From Phormidium tenue FACHB-1052 (GTDB lineage: Bacteria > Cyanobacteriota > Cyanobacteriia > Phormidesmidales > Phormidesmidaceae): a DNA stretch of 64,000 nt. Under the pieces are notes generated by a model. That model saw only the letters and a list, made by a program, of their open reading frames with translations, was not told the DNA's origin and did not search any database. Location: assembly GCF_014696675.1 (NCBI RefSeq), contig NZ_JACJQN010000017.1:87798-151797 (forward strand). Reading direction: 5' to 3'. A program made the translations under genes and the position numbers. Below, piece after piece: positions 20,653 to 30,465 of this stretch. Positions within the stretch are counted from its first letter, which is position 1, and every line of letters starts with the position of its first letter.

Positions 20653-21638
20653 ACCCTGTAGTACTGCTTGTACCAAGCCACAAACTGCTCGATGCCCACT
20701 TCGATGGGGGTACTGGGGGCAAATCCCACATTTGCCATCAGATCGCTGACATCGGCATAGGTGGCAGGCACATCTCCAGGCTGCATGCCGCATAGAACGG
20801 TTTTGGCAGTCTTGCCAAGGGCTGCTTCGATCACCTGAATAAAGCGCAGCAGCTCCACTGGCTGATGGTTGCCAATGTTGTAAATTTTGTAGGGAGCCTG
20901 GCTATCGCTGTTAGGGTCTTTACTTGAGGTAGGAATGTGGGTCATCACTCGCACAACCCCCTCTACTACGTCGTCAATGTAGGTAAAGTCGCGCTTCATC
21001 TGGCCCTGGTTGAACACCTCAATGGGGCGATCGCCTAAAATTGCTTCCACAAACTTGAAGTAGGCCATATCGGGCCGCCCCCAGGGGCCATACACCGTAA
21101 AAAAACGCAGACCCGTAGTAGGGATTTGGTACAGGCTGCTGTAGGCGTGGGCCATCAACTCGTTGGCCTTTTTGGTGGCGGCATAGAGCGATACCGGATG
21201 GTCAACGCGATCGTCCACCGAGAACGGTACCTTGCGATTAGCCCCATACACCGAGCTGGATGAGGCAAACACCAGGTGCTTAACCCCCATCATGCGGCAG
21301 CCCTCCAGCAGGTTGAGAAACCCCGACAGGTTGCTGTCAGAGTAGGCGAAGGGGTTCTCCAGCGAGTAGCGCACCCCTGCCTGGGCCGCCAGGTGAATGA
21401 CGTACTGAAATTGGTGACTGCGAAATAGGGCCAGCATACCCACGCGATCGAACAGATCAAGCTGTTCGAAAGTAAAGCCATCGTTGGAGGTGAGCTGGGC
21501 GAGGCGATCGCGTTTCAATCCAACGTCGTAGTAGTCGTTGAGGTTGTCAATGCCATAGACCTGGTGACCGCTTTCCAACAGCCGCCGGGCGACAAACGAG
21601 CCCACAAACCCCGCTACCCCAGTAACCAGTACAGCGAT
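20649..21638 (-). CDS. UDP-glucuronate 4-epimerase-like NAD-dependent epimerase
   Basis: About 330 residues of extended SDR type. The Rossmann motif TGVAGFVGS, catalytic YAATKKANE (YxxxK) and FTYIDDVVEG are present, so it should interconvert UDP-hexuronic acids or similar for surface polysaccharide. The start is odd. The frame contains no ATG, GTG or TTG before the Rossmann glycines except a GTG at 21605, inside the motif. A full AGGAGG (21652-21647) lies 8 bases before an in-frame ATC at 21638, which would give the normal N-terminus M-AVLVTGVAGF. An AUC start is therefore inferred; a sequence error is the alternative. Confidence 0.88.
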   Translation of the reverse strand: MAVLVTGVAGFVGSFVARRLLESGHQVYGIDNLNDYYDVGLKRDRLAQLTSNDGFTFEQLDLFDRVGMLALFRSHQFQYVIHLAAQAGVRYSLENPFAYSDSNLSGFLNLLEGCRMMGVKHLVFASSSSVYGANRKVPFSVDDRVDHPVSLYAATKKANELMAHAYSSLYQIPTTGLRFFTVYGPWGRPDMAYFKFVEAILGDRPIEVFNQGQMKRDFTYIDDVVEGVVRVMTHIPTSSKDPNSDSQAPYKIYNIGNHQPVELLRFIQVIEAALGKTAKTVLCGMQPGDVPATYADVSDLMANVGFAPSTPIEVGIEQFVAWYKQYYRV

Positions 21639-21832
21639 GACCGTAGCCTCCTAGGGCCAGAAATTTGCATTCAAACTAACGCCAGTAGGATACCCAAAGC
21701 GCTCCAAAATCTTAAGTCTTTTGCCTAATTGTGCCTCTGGCGGCCCAGGCAACAAGCCATTGCCGTCATCGGTGCTAGGATCATGCCAAAGAAACCAAGA
21801 AGAATGGTAAGAGAGAAAGGACGTAGTCGTAC

Positions 21833-23983
21833 ATGCAAGAATTTGAAAAAACAATCTCCTTCGGTGGTCGCGATATTCACCTGAGGGGTGGGCTGTTGGC
21901 TCCCCAGGCGGGGGGCGCAGTATTGGTACAGTCGGGTGAAACTGCGGTTTTGGTGACCGCAACCCGCTCAGCAGGACGTCAAGGCATCGATTTTTTGCCT
22001 CTGCTGGTTGATTACGAAGAGCGACTTTATGCTGCCGGACGTATTCCTGGCGGGTTTTTGCGGCGGGAGGGCCGTCCCCCTGAGCGGGCTACTTTGATCT
22101 GTCGCCTGATCGATCGCCCCATGCGACCTCTGTTTCCTCAGTGGCTGCGCGACGACATTCAAATTGTCGCCACTACCCTGGCTATGGATGAGCAGGTACC
22201 CCCCGATGTGCTGGCCGCTACCGGCGCGTCGATCGCAGTGCTGCTGGCCAAGATCCCCTTCTACGGCCCCATGGCCGCTGTGCGCGTGGGTCTAGTGGGC
22301 GACGATTTCATTATCAACCCCACCTATAAAGAGGTCGAAACCGGCGATCTCGACCTAATCGTGGCGGGCTCCCCTGACGGCGTGATCATGGTAGAGGCGG
22401 GCGCTAACCAGCTCCCCGAGGCCGATGTGATTGAGGCCATCGACTTTGGCTATGAAGTTGTCCAAGACCTGATCAAAGCCCAGCTAGAGCTGATCAAAGA
22501 GCTAGGGATTGAGATCGTCACCGAGCAAGAGCCCGAGACCGACCCCACCCTGGCTACTTTCATCGAAGAAAAAACTGCCGCCGCTATCAAAGACGTGCTG
22601 AAGCAGTTTAGCCTCACCAAGCCCGAGCGCGATGAAAAGCTCGACGCCATTAAAGCTGAGCTAGCCACTGCCGTTGACGCCCTAGAGGACGAAAATCCGA
22701 TCAAGGTGGCGGTGGCCGAGAACGGTAAAGCCCTGGGTAACACCTACAAATCGATCACCAAAAAGCTGATGCGTCAGCAAATCGTCGCTGACAAGGTGCG
22801 GGTCGATGGTCGTCAGCTCGATGAGGTGCGGCCAATCTCTTGCCGAGTAGGGCTGCTGCCCAAGCGGGTGCATGGTACCGGGCTATTTCAGCGGGGCCTG
22901 ACCCAGGTGATGTCGGTCGCCACCCTGGGCACCCCCGGCGATGCCCAAATGATGGATGACCTTCACCCCGATGAAGAGAAGCGCTATCTGCACCACTACA
23001 ACTTCCCCCCCTACTCGGTGGGTGAGACGCGGCCAATGCGATCGCCCGGTCGCCGCGAAATTGGCCACGGCGCTCTCGCCGAGCGTGCTCTGGTGCCAGT
23101 GCTACCTTCCAAGGAAGACTTCCCCTACGTGATTCGGGTGGTATCGGAGGTGTTGTCTTCCAACGGCTCGACCTCTATGGGGTCGGTGTGTGGTTCTACC
23201 CTGTCGCTGATGGATGCTGGCGTGCCGATCACTAAGCCCGTCAGTGGGGCAGCCATGGGCCTGATCAAAGAAGGCGACGAGGTGCGTATTCTCACCGACA
23301 TCCAGGGTATCGAAGACTTTTTAGGCGATATGGACTTTAAAGTCGCCGGTACCGACACAGGGATCACCGCCCTACAGATGGATATGAAAATCACCGGCCT
23401 GCCCCTATCGGTGATTGCCGACGCCATCAACCAGGCTAAGCCCGCCCGCCTGCATATTCTTGAGAAAATGCTGGCCACCATCGACACGCCGAGGGCAGAG
23501 CTGTCGCCCTACGCCCCACGCCTGATCAGCTTTAAGATCGATCCTGAGATGATCGGCATGGTGATTGGCCCCGGCGGTAAGAAGATCAAGGCGATTACCG
23601 AGCAAACCGGCGCTAAAGTCGACATCAACGACGATGGCACCGTGACTGTTTCGGCGATCGAAGGTGAAAAAGCCCTTCAGGCTAAAGCCCTAATCGAATC
23701 GATCGTCTTTAAGCCTGCTGCCGGTGATGTGTTTGTGGGCAAAGTGACCCGCGTTATCCCCATTGGGGCTTTTGTGGAATTTATGCCCGGCCAGGAGGGC
23801 ATGGTTCACATTTCGCAACTGGCCGACTATCGGGTAGCTAAGGTCGAAGACGAAATCAATGTCGGCGACGAGGTGATCATCAAAGTGCGTGAAATTGATG
23901 GTCGTGGTCGTGTCAACCTGACCCGCCTCAACATTCACCCCGACGAAGCAGCTGCGGCTCGTGAAGCTGCTGCGCTGCGGTAA
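21833..23983 (+). CDS. pnp: Polyribonucleotide nucleotidyltransferase (PNPase)
   Basis: 716 residues, the usual bacterial length. PNPase phosphorolyses RNA 3' to 5'; cyanobacteria also use it for 3' tailing. There are two RNase PH-like core domains: first about 1-230, second about 310-545 with [32 protein letters not shown] and the [16 protein letters not shown] loop. An alpha-helical domain lies between them. A KH domain (about 560-615, [14 protein letters not shown]) and an S1 domain (about 625-695, [20 protein letters not shown]) follow. The C-terminus is short. Divergent from the epimerase gene, and followed by its own terminator at 24066-24119. Confidence 0.97.
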   Translation: MQEFEKTISFGGRDIHLRGGLLAPQAGGAVLVQSGETAVLVTATRSAGRQGIDFLPLLVDYEERLYAAGRIPGGFLRREGRPPERATLICRLIDRPMRPLFPQWLRDDIQIVATTLAMDEQVPPDVLAATGASIAVLLAKIPFYGPMAAVRVGLVGDDFIINPTYKEVETGDLDLIVAGSPDGVIMVEAGANQLPEADVIEAIDFGYEVVQDLIKAQLELIKELGIEIVTEQEPETDPTLATFIEEKTAAAIKDVLKQFSLTKPERDEKLDAIKAELATAVDALEDENPIKVAVAENGKALGNTYKSITKKLMRQQIVADKVRVDGRQLDEVRPISCRVGLLPKRVHGTGLFQRGLTQVMSVATLGTPGDAQMMDDLHPDEEKRYLHHYNFPPYSVGETRPMRSPGRREIGHGALAERALVPVLPSKEDFPYVIRVVSEVLSSNGSTSMGSVCGSTLSLMDAGVPITKPVSGAAMGLIKEGDEVRILTDIQGIEDFLGDMDFKVAGTDTGITALQMDMKITGLPLSVIADAINQAKPARLHILEKMLATIDTPRAELSPYAPRLISFKIDPEMIGMVIGPGGKKIKAITEQTGAKVDINDDGTVTVSAIEGEKALQAKALIESIVFKPAAGDVFVGKVTRVIPIGAFVEFMPGQEGMVHISQLADYRVAKVEDEINVGDEVIIKVREIDGRGRVNLTRLNIHPDEAAAAREAAALR

Positions 23984-24065
23984 AGATCGAGATGAGGGGA
24001 TGGGAACGGAGAAGATAGGGGAGATTCTCCTGTTTATCCTCTCTATCTCCCTTATCTTCCCCCTG

Positions 24066-24119
24066 CCCCCTGAATCAAACGTTGTACGCTGCAACAATTG
24101 ATTCGGGGGTTCTTTTCTT
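24066..24119 (+). terminator. Terminator between pnp and tpiA
   Basis: CCCCC (24066-24070) and GAATCAA (24072-24078) pair with TTGATTC (24098-24104) and GGGGG (24105-24109), with one bulged T and an inner GTTG/CAAC helix. A T-rich run (TTCTTTTCTTA) follows. It ends 54 bases before the tpiA start. Confidence 0.75.
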
Positions 24120-24172
24120 AGTACGATGCAGGGATGCAATTTTGTATATCTAGCCTTTAACCTCAAAACACC

Positions 24173-24904
24173 GTGCGCAAAATCGTTATCGCTGGCAACT
24201 GGAAAATGTACAAGACCCAGGGCGAAACCCTGGACTTTCTGCGTCATTTTCTTGGACAACTCGCCGATACCCCCGATGGGCGTGAAATAGTTCTATGCGC
24301 GCCCTTTACGGCCTTGGGAGCCCTGTCTAAAAGTCTGCACGGAGCCAGAATTAGGGTGGGTGCTCAGAACATTCACTGGCTGCCGGAGGGAGCCTTTACT
24401 GGCGAAATCTCGGGGGATATGCTGCGAGAGCTAGGGGTGCGCTACGTGATTGTGGGCCACAGCGAGCGCCGCCAGTACTTTGGCGACACCGATGAAACGG
24501 TTAACCTGCGCCTGCAAGCGGCACAGAAGTGCGGCCTGATCCCAATTTTGTGCGTCGGTGAAACCAAGAGTCAGCGTGATGCTGGCGAAACTGAGGCGGT
24601 GATTACCACCCAGATTGAGAAGGGCCTGGTGGATGTTGACCAAAACAATTTGGTGATTGCCTACGAACCAATCTGGGCGATCGGCACGGGCGACACCTGC
24701 GAAGCCGCTGATGCTAACCAGGTGATTGGGGGCATTCGCAAGCTGCTGAAAAATCCTAATATCACTATTCAGTATGGCGGTTCGGTCAAACCCAGCAACG
24801 TCGATGAGCTGATGGCTCAGCCTGAGATTGACGGTGCCCTGGTGGGTGGTGCTAGCTTAGAACCCGAAAGCTTTGCCCGTATTGTCAACTTTCAATGCCC
24901 TTAG
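24173..24904 (+). CDS. tpiA: Triosephosphate isomerase
   Basis: 243 residues with a GTG start (GTGCGCAAAATCG), chosen because the protein then begins at the conserved first strand, [15 protein letters not shown]. The TIM-barrel residues are Lys12 (NWKM), His in VIVGHSERR, Glu in [13 protein letters not shown], and the phosphate-binding [11 protein letters not shown] and GALVGGASL. It interconverts dihydroxyacetone phosphate and glyceraldehyde 3-phosphate in glycolysis and the Calvin cycle. Complete and apparently functional. Confidence 0.97.
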   Translation: MRKIVIAGNWKMYKTQGETLDFLRHFLGQLADTPDGREIVLCAPFTALGALSKSLHGARIRVGAQNIHWLPEGAFTGEISGDMLRELGVRYVIVGHSERRQYFGDTDETVNLRLQAAQKCGLIPILCVGETKSQRDAGETEAVITTQIEKGLVDVDQNNLVIAYEPIWAIGTGDTCEAADANQVIGGIRKLLKNPNITIQYGGSVKPSNVDELMAQPEIDGALVGGASLEPESFARIVNFQCP

Positions 24905-25019
24905 CTCATGCTTTTTCCGGTCATGCTGGTAAAAACAGGTTTGGGAGTTGGGCAGAGAACGGTTGGCGGTAGCTTAAGTCAATCTCTGGTCAGATAGGGC
25001 ATTGGTTGGGTCGATAGCT

Positions 25020-25781
25020 TTAGGTTGCTGGTTGATCAGCGACGCTTTCAGAAGGGTTGGGGTCGCAGCCTTGGGAAGGGTTGATGGGCTGCACGTAGCC
25101 CTGGTTGTAGGTGCTGCCATCGGGCATGGTGGCAAACTCTAGGTGCGCCCCGGTGAGATTGGCGTTGGTTAAGTCGGCTTCGTAGAGGTCGGCGTAGCGG
25201 AGGTCTGCCCCGCGTAGATCGGCGTTTGACAGATCGGCCTGGCGCAAAACGGCCCCGTAGAGGCTGGCCTCTGACAGATCAGCCTGGTGCATTTGGGCTG
25301 AGCAGAGGGCGGCGTCGCGCAACTCCGCCTGGGTGAGGGACGCGTTGGTAAGGTTAGCCTTAACAAGGCTGGCGTGTAACATTTGAGCTTGGCTGAGGTC
25401 GGCTTGCAACAGATTAGCTTCGGAAAGGTCTGCCCCCTGAAGGTTGGCCTGATGGAGGGTGGCTTGGGTGAGATTTGCTCTGTGCAGGACGGCGTTGATC
25501 AATTGAGTGCCGGTCAAGTTGGCTCTGGTCATATTGGCCTCTCGAAAATTTCTGCGGCTGAGGTCTTGACTGCTGAGATCGGCGGCGGCTAAATCGCACT
25601 GCTGACAGCGGCGATCGCGCGGAGAGTCCACGGTCTGGGCTGTGGATGCGGTCTCTGTGCCGCCATCCCCTGCGGCTTCTAGGGTTTGATAACGGCTGAG
25701 TTGTTCATCTGCTACACGCCAGGCGGTGGGGATTACAGCGGTTAAAAGTACGAGCAGGCTGACAAAAATGTTCCACCGCAT
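25020..25781 (-). CDS. Membrane-anchored or exported pentapeptide-repeat protein
   Basis: 253 residues from the ATG at 25781, which places the hydrophobic segment NIFVSLLVLLTAVIPTAW at the very N-terminus. After a linker with CQQCDLAAADLSS, about 28 A(D/N)Lxx-type pentapeptide repeats run from about 85 to 225 and would form a right-handed quadrilateral beta-helix. The tail (YNQGYVQPINPSQGCDPNPS) has one further cysteine. Function is not predictable. It is divergent from the 26069 gene across an operator-like palindrome, and a second pentapeptide protein lies 1.1 kb away. Confidence 0.82.
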   Translation of the reverse strand: MRWNIFVSLLVLLTAVIPTAWRVADEQLSRYQTLEAAGDGGTETASTAQTVDSPRDRRCQQCDLAAADLSSQDLSRRNFREANMTRANLTGTQLINAVLHRANLTQATLHQANLQGADLSEANLLQADLSQAQMLHASLVKANLTNASLTQAELRDAALCSAQMHQADLSEASLYGAVLRQADLSNADLRGADLRYADLYEADLTNANLTGAHLEFATMPDGSTYNQGYVQPINPSQGCDPNPSESVADQPAT

Positions 25782-25919
25782 AGTTTGAACTGGGTTGCTG
25801 GGTATTGGTGTTCCAATACTCAAAGGCAAAAGCACCGATCAGGAGCGATCGCATCAAGTTTTGATAGGAGTTAAGCCTTTCCTTGTAAAGGATCCTAGCT
25901 TTTCAAGCAGATAGCCAGC

Positions 25920-25941
25920 ATGTCCGTATTTATACGGACAT
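25920..25941. promoter_or_regulatory. Perfect 10-2-10 palindrome, operator candidate
   Basis: ATGTCCGTAT (25920-25929), TT, ATACGGACAT (25932-25941). It lies between two divergent genes, 139 bases from the minus-strand start and 128 from the plus-strand start. The size and symmetry fit a homodimeric repressor site. No regulator gene is adjacent. Confidence 0.55.
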
Positions 25942-26068
25942 AGTCCTAAGGTTTCATCAAAGTATCACAGAGTACCATCGGTGAATTCGCAGTTCCTTGC
26001 TGGTCTATTGCGTATTCTGAAGGAGATCTCCTGGGGGGTGATTTATTCACCTCAGTGTGTTCTCTGTT

Positions 26069-26836
26069 ATGAATAACTCTCCCTTTCGTCGTATTGTCTT
26101 GCCAGCGCTGCTAGCCTCTAGTGCTGGGTTTGCGGCGCTTACCTGGCCGATGGCCTCCGATCGCGCCGTCCAGCTCTCGGAGCAGCTACCCCAGCCCCTC
26201 AGCTACTGGGTCGACTCAGCTCTGATCACCAATCAGCACAAGGAATTTTCGATCCGCTACATTGGCTTTGCCATCCTGTCGAGCGTTGCGATCGGAGTCG
26301 GTACCGCTAAGGCCATGCGTGTTCGGCAGGGCCGAATGCAGCGCCATCAGGGGTTGCTCGATCAGGTTCTGCTAGCGGATGACCAGCAGGAGGACTTTGG
26401 GGGCGATCGCCTGCCTACCGCCGATCCCATCCAATCGCCTTCTCCTGACCCGGCTGCAGTCAGCCACGCCGCCGCGCTGACTGCAACTACCGCTAACGCG
26501 GCCCTAACCCTTGACTGGGATAGTCTGCTGTCGGCTACCCCTGATGTCCAGGCCAATGGGGAGCTGATGTCTAGCCCTATGGATGAGCAGGTGCTTTACC
26601 ACATTCAAGGTGCCGATCAGTGTCGCAGTTTGGCCCTTGCCATTGAGGGTGAGTACTACCGCTATTACCGCAACCGCCCCGATTTAGACAAAGCTCGAAC
26701 CTTGGTACAACAACTCCATCAGCAAGGCAAACGCGCCCTTGCCACCTGGGATGACAACGGCTATGTGGTTTGGATCCATCAGTCCGAACGACCGCAGCAG
26801 GCCGTTCCTTGGCTAGGGCGTTTAGCCACGAGCTAG
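26069..26836 (+). CDS. Membrane-anchored protein of unknown function
   Basis: 255 residues from the ATG at 26069 (a GTG at 26057 is possible). One hydrophobic segment at about 8-28 and a second at about 62-80 (RYIGFAILSSVAIGVGTAKAM) are followed by a basic stretch. A low-complexity Ala/Pro linker (about 115-165) and a C-terminal ordered domain (about 175-250) follow, rich in Tyr/Arg (GEYYRYYRNRPDLDKARTL). No family recognised. It lies 75 bases before a pentapeptide-repeat gene on the same strand. Confidence 0.72.
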   Translation: MNNSPFRRIVLPALLASSAGFAALTWPMASDRAVQLSEQLPQPLSYWVDSALITNQHKEFSIRYIGFAILSSVAIGVGTAKAMRVRQGRMQRHQGLLDQVLLADDQQEDFGGDRLPTADPIQSPSPDPAAVSHAAALTATTANAALTLDWDSLLSATPDVQANGELMSSPMDEQVLYHIQGADQCRSLALAIEGEYYRYYRNRPDLDKARTLVQQLHQQGKRALATWDDNGYVVWIHQSERPQQAVPWLGRLATS

Positions 26837-26910
26837 GGGTGCAAGCCCAATAGGCAAAAGTCGGTTGATCACTAACGATGTTCCTAGGCAATGTTGAGCA
26901 ATACGCAGGC

Positions 26911-27927
26911 ATGAATCTCAAAACGCTAGAAAATCTTTGGACGGCCTTTGTGGAGGGGGAGCGAGACTTTACCGGCATAAATCTAGCTGGAGCCGACCTC
27001 AACCACTGGAGTTTAGCCAGGGTCGATTTCTGGGGGGCTGATTTTAGCGGGGCAAATCTCACCCAGGCTAACTTTCGTCGGGCTAACCTAAAGCAGACCC
27101 AGTTCTCTAACGCCAAACTGGTGGGAGCCGACCTCCGTTGGGCCGATCTACGGGAGGCTGTGCTCACCGGAGCCGACCTTGACAATGCGCGTTTAGAAGG
27201 TGCTCTCTACAATGCTCAAACCCAGTTTCCTGAAGGGTTTAACCCTGGGCAGGCCCGGATGTGGAGCCTAGCACCGGGGGCTGCCCTGGCGACCAAAGAT
27301 TTGCGAGAGCGCGATCTGGGGGGCACCGACTTAACCGCTGCTGACCTCAGCGGGGCGCTACTGGTGAATAGCCAGCTGTTTGGCGCGGTGCTGAGACGCA
27401 GCAACCTGCTCAGCGCTCTGATTGGCGATAGCGACCTGCGCTACGCTGATCTGCGTCAGGCCACGCTGATGCTAGCCGACCTGCGCGGGTCAGACCTGCG
27501 ACATAGCGACCTGGGCCAGGCCAATCTGATCGGGGCCAATCTGCGCGGATGTCAGCTAGCCCATGCCAATTTAGACGGTGCCCTTTACTCCGATAGCACC
27601 CAGTTTCCGCGAGGGTTCCAGGTGCCTGAAACGCTGCACTACCTGGCCCCTGGCGCATCTCTGTGGGGTGCTGACCTCAGTGGAGCCAGGCTAACTGGGG
27701 TAGATCTCAGCAGGGCTGACCTCTCTGGGGCCAACCTCATGCACGCTGATCTGTGGGGTGCTTGTCTAGCCGACGCTGACCTCAGCGGAGCAAACCTATT
27801 GGGAGCGAACTTGCTGGGAACCGACTTGACCGGGGCTAATCTCAACCAAACCAACCTGATGCAGGCGATTATCGACACGCCAGGAGACTTAGTGGGAAAG
27901 ATTACCTTTGATGGTCAGTCAGCCTAG
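26911..27927 (+). CDS. Cytoplasmic pentapeptide-repeat protein
   Basis: 338 residues from the ATG at 26911 (MNLKTLENLW); an upstream ATG at 26878 is less likely. Three blocks of A(D/N)LxG/x pentapeptides (about 30-95, 135-215, 240-330) are separated by two short similar breaks with LEGALYNAQTQFPEGFNPGQ and LDGALYSDSTQFPRGFQVP. The breaks repeat the motif TQFPxGF, which suggests duplication of an 85-residue unit. No signal peptide. Role unknown; such beta-helices often mediate protein contacts. Confidence 0.85.
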   Translation: MNLKTLENLWTAFVEGERDFTGINLAGADLNHWSLARVDFWGADFSGANLTQANFRRANLKQTQFSNAKLVGADLRWADLREAVLTGADLDNARLEGALYNAQTQFPEGFNPGQARMWSLAPGAALATKDLRERDLGGTDLTAADLSGALLVNSQLFGAVLRRSNLLSALIGDSDLRYADLRQATLMLADLRGSDLRHSDLGQANLIGANLRGCQLAHANLDGALYSDSTQFPRGFQVPETLHYLAPGASLWGADLSGARLTGVDLSRADLSGANLMHADLWGACLADADLSGANLLGANLLGTDLTGANLNQTNLMQAIIDTPGDLVGKITFDGQSA

Positions 27928-27995
27928 GCGTGAGAATGGGTTGCGAGGTTAGAGGGGTGACCCTAAAACCCTATGCCTTTGCCCCTATCCTCGGC

Positions 27996-29159
27996 TCACA
28001 GCAATGCCATCTGGCTACCGTCACCAGGCGTCTCGTCGTAGCCTAGATGGCGGCGGGCGGCAAGGGTAACCACTCGGCCCCGGGGAGTGCGCTGTAGGTA
28101 GCCAATTTGCAGCAGGTAAGGCTCGTAGACTTCCTCAATGGTCTGGGGGTCTTCGCCGGTGGAGGCGGCCATGGTGTCGAGACCAACGGGGCCACCGCCA
28201 AAGTTTTCGATCATCACTGACAGCAGGCGGCGATCGGTCCAGTCGAGGCCGCAGGGGTCAACGTTAAAAAGTTCTAGTGCTTCGGCGGCTAGGGCGGCGG
28301 TGATGGGGCCTGCCCGCTTCACTTCGGCATAGTCGCGTACTCGCCGCAGCAGGCGATTGGCGATGCGGGGTGTGCCTCGGGCGCGGCGGGCAATTTCTTC
28401 GGCTCCGGCGGGTTCGATGGGAGTTTTTAAGACGTCGGCGGTGCGCAGCACAATGGGCTTAAGCTCATCGATTTCGTAGAAGCGCAGCCGCTGGATCAGC
28501 CCGAAGCGATCGCGCAGCGGCGAGCTCAGCGCCCCTACCCGCGTCGTTGCTCCCACCAGAGTAAAGGGGCACAGTGGAATGCTGCGAGTGCGGGCCGACT
28601 GCCCTTTGCCGATGGTGATATCCAGTCGCGAGTCTTCCATTGCCGGGTAAAGAATTTCTTCGGTGACCCGGGGCAGCCGGTGAATTTCGTCAATAAACAG
28701 CACATCCCCTGGCTTGAGATTGACCAGCAGTCCAGCAATATCGCGAGGCCGCTCTAGGGCAGGGGCCGTGGTGATTTTGCAGGTCACCCCCATTTCCTGG
28801 GCCAAAATTAGCGCCATGGTGGTTTTGCCCAACCCTGGCGGCCCATACAACAGCAAATGGTCGAGCGGCTCTTGCCGCGACTGAGCCGCCTGAATGGCAA
28901 TGCCCAGGACTTCTTTAAGGGATGCCTGGCCAATGTAGTCTTGCAGTCGCTGGGGCCGCAGGGTGTCTTCAGGGGCAGTTGACGATGGTGCCTGGGTATC
29001 TGGTTCATCCCCCAAATCTTCTGGCTGCATCTCTCCACCCTTGACTAGGGAGAGCAGCGGCTGTAGATCAGCCGCTTCGGCGGGTTGGACTGGCAGCTTA
29101 GACTGAGCCCGCTTGGGCTTGGCCGAATCGTCGGACGTGTGAGAAGAAACAATGGCCAT
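27996..29159 (-). CDS. ruvB: Holliday junction branch migration helicase RuvB
   Basis: 387 residues, slightly long because of an extra N-terminal 55 residues. The AAA+ core has Walker [10 protein letters not shown], Walker B FIDEIHRL, sensor 1 [18 protein letters not shown] and the RuvB lid. The C-terminal winged helix contains [17 protein letters not shown] and RTPRGRVVT. RuvB drives branch migration with RuvA; ruvA and ruvC are not nearby, which is usual in cyanobacteria. Confidence 0.96.
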   Translation of the reverse strand: MAIVSSHTSDDSAKPKRAQSKLPVQPAEAADLQPLLSLVKGGEMQPEDLGDEPDTQAPSSTAPEDTLRPQRLQDYIGQASLKEVLGIAIQAAQSRQEPLDHLLLYGPPGLGKTTMALILAQEMGVTCKITTAPALERPRDIAGLLVNLKPGDVLFIDEIHRLPRVTEEILYPAMEDSRLDITIGKGQSARTRSIPLCPFTLVGATTRVGALSSPLRDRFGLIQRLRFYEIDELKPIVLRTADVLKTPIEPAGAEEIARRARGTPRIANRLLRRVRDYAEVKRAGPITAALAAEALELFNVDPCGLDWTDRRLLSVMIENFGGGPVGLDTMAASTGEDPQTIEEVYEPYLLQIGYLQRTPRGRVVTLAARRHLGYDETPGDGSQMALL

Positions 29160-29228
29160 AGGGGAGCCTAGGGGGCGGCCCCCCCATGATACTGTGGTGC
29201 ATTTGCACTATCAAGCCATTGGCTGGCT

Positions 29229-29438
29229 CTACAGCAGGATGAGCAGACCGAGGCTAAAGCCAAGCATGCCCAAGATCACTGATCCCAGGCCCGTAGGTTT
29301 TGGTTCTGGGGAGAGGCTCAGGTCTTTTTCAAAATCGCATTTGAGGCAGTGGTACACCGTGGGCTTATATTCCACAATGCTGTGAACACCGCACTCGGGA
29401 CACTGCACGCTGGGCGGGGTGAGGGTAGATACAGTCAT
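29229..29438 (-). CDS. Small zinc-ribbon membrane protein
   Basis: 69 residues. Cys pairs CPEC and CLKC at about 13-16 and 31-34 form a zinc-ribbon. A Ser/Pro linker and a C-terminal hydrophobic segment (GSVILGMLGFSLGLLILL) would anchor it in the membrane. No family name recognised. It is upstream of ruvB on the same strand, with 69 bases between. Confidence 0.75.
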   Translation of the reverse strand: MTVSTLTPPSVQCPECGVHSIVEYKPTVYHCLKCDFEKDLSLSPEPKPTGLGSVILGMLGFSLGLLILL

Positions 29439-29764
29439 GGCTACACACCTAATGGGTAAACGGGCAACCAGGGAAATCTCCAGATTGGGCTGAAGACTCG
29501 CTCAACAGCAGAGAACACACCAACAGCATGGAACGAATGTCCTAACTGCGCCAGGGGAAAAACTTCTGAAAAATTCTGCTCTAAATTCAGGAGTTATCTG
29601 CCGATGTGCAAACGCAATGTGCAAATGCAATCGCCTTGCTGGGGCTTGTGGGGTAACCAACCTGTCCGTGCCTGCGGGTCTTACCGACCAAACCCGACTA
29701 AATCCGATGGCCGTTACTTCTGCTCTAAGGGCAAGCTGGGCCAAGTGATTTAGCGAATATAGCT
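29439..29764. other. Intergenic region with a 13-bp tandem repeat
   Basis: 326 bases between divergent genes. It holds ATGTGCAAACGCA directly followed by ATGTGCAAATGCA (29604-29616 and 29617-29629). A minus-strand frame at 29502-29744 has biased composition and no family features, so I do not call it. Confidence 0.45.
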
Positions 29765-30421
29765 ATGCCCGCACCAAAATTTTTAAGACAGGCCGCGATC
29801 GCCCTGATTGGCTTTGAGGTAGGGCTGGCTTTCGCCTATTTGGCCCTGATTGGTCTACGGGGCGAGGCGGGGCCATTTGACTTTGACGGGTTGCGATCGC
29901 TGCCCTCTTGGCTACAGGCGATCCTGCTGAGTGCTATCGGGCTTCTCTGTGTGGGTTTGCTGCGCCATCGACGGCCCATGTCTAAGCCGTCCTGGTTGTT
30001 GCCCAGCACGTTAGCACTGCTCTGTTTCTTCGGCGCTGTGGATGAATTGCTCAAGTTCCACCTCACCCTGGGGCAGGTGGACTGGAAATTGATCTACCTC
30101 AGCCTCTTGATGGCGATTGTGGTGTTGGGATTTAGAGATTTAGTCTGGCTATGGCGTACCCACCGGCTCACGGTGCTCTGGGGGCTGGCGGGGCTAGTAA
30201 TCTTCTTGCTGGGCGGGTTTGGGGCCGAGCTGGCCAAGGATGCGATCGCGCCAGCGCTATCTACCCGCTTCTCATCTGAAACCGTATTTGTAATCGAACA
30301 TCTCCGCATCACCCTAGAGGAATTGGCAGAACTCCTAGGTGAAACCATTATTCTCTATGCCATAGCCTGTTTCGCCCAGCAGGTCTTACCTTCCCAGACG
30401 CAAAGGCTCAAACATCCCTAA
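29765..30421 (+). CDS. Six-TM membrane protein, unknown
   Basis: 218 residues with about six hydrophobic segments (about 12-32, 52-70, 75-100, 107-130, 138-160, 185-207). Charged residues occur inside several of them (DELLKFH; LEELAELLGETII), which could indicate a transport or catalytic site. No recognised motif. It converges on the Gldg-family gene, with 44 bases between stops. Confidence 0.75.
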   Translation: MPAPKFLRQAAIALIGFEVGLAFAYLALIGLRGEAGPFDFDGLRSLPSWLQAILLSAIGLLCVGLLRHRRPMSKPSWLLPSTLALLCFFGAVDELLKFHLTLGQVDWKLIYLSLLMAIVVLGFRDLVWLWRTHRLTVLWGLAGLVIFLLGGFGAELAKDAIAPALSTRFSSETVFVIEHLRITLEELAELLGETIILYAIACFAQQVLPSQTQRLKHP

Positions 30422-30465
30422 TGCCGTCTCTGCTTTTTGCCTTCCAGCCGGCCTGAGCAGGCGTT

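Noticed and set aside
29502..29744. Minus-strand frame of 80 codons upstream of the six-TM gene
   Set aside because: Biased Arg/Pro/Cys composition typical of random frames in GC-rich DNA, with no motif.
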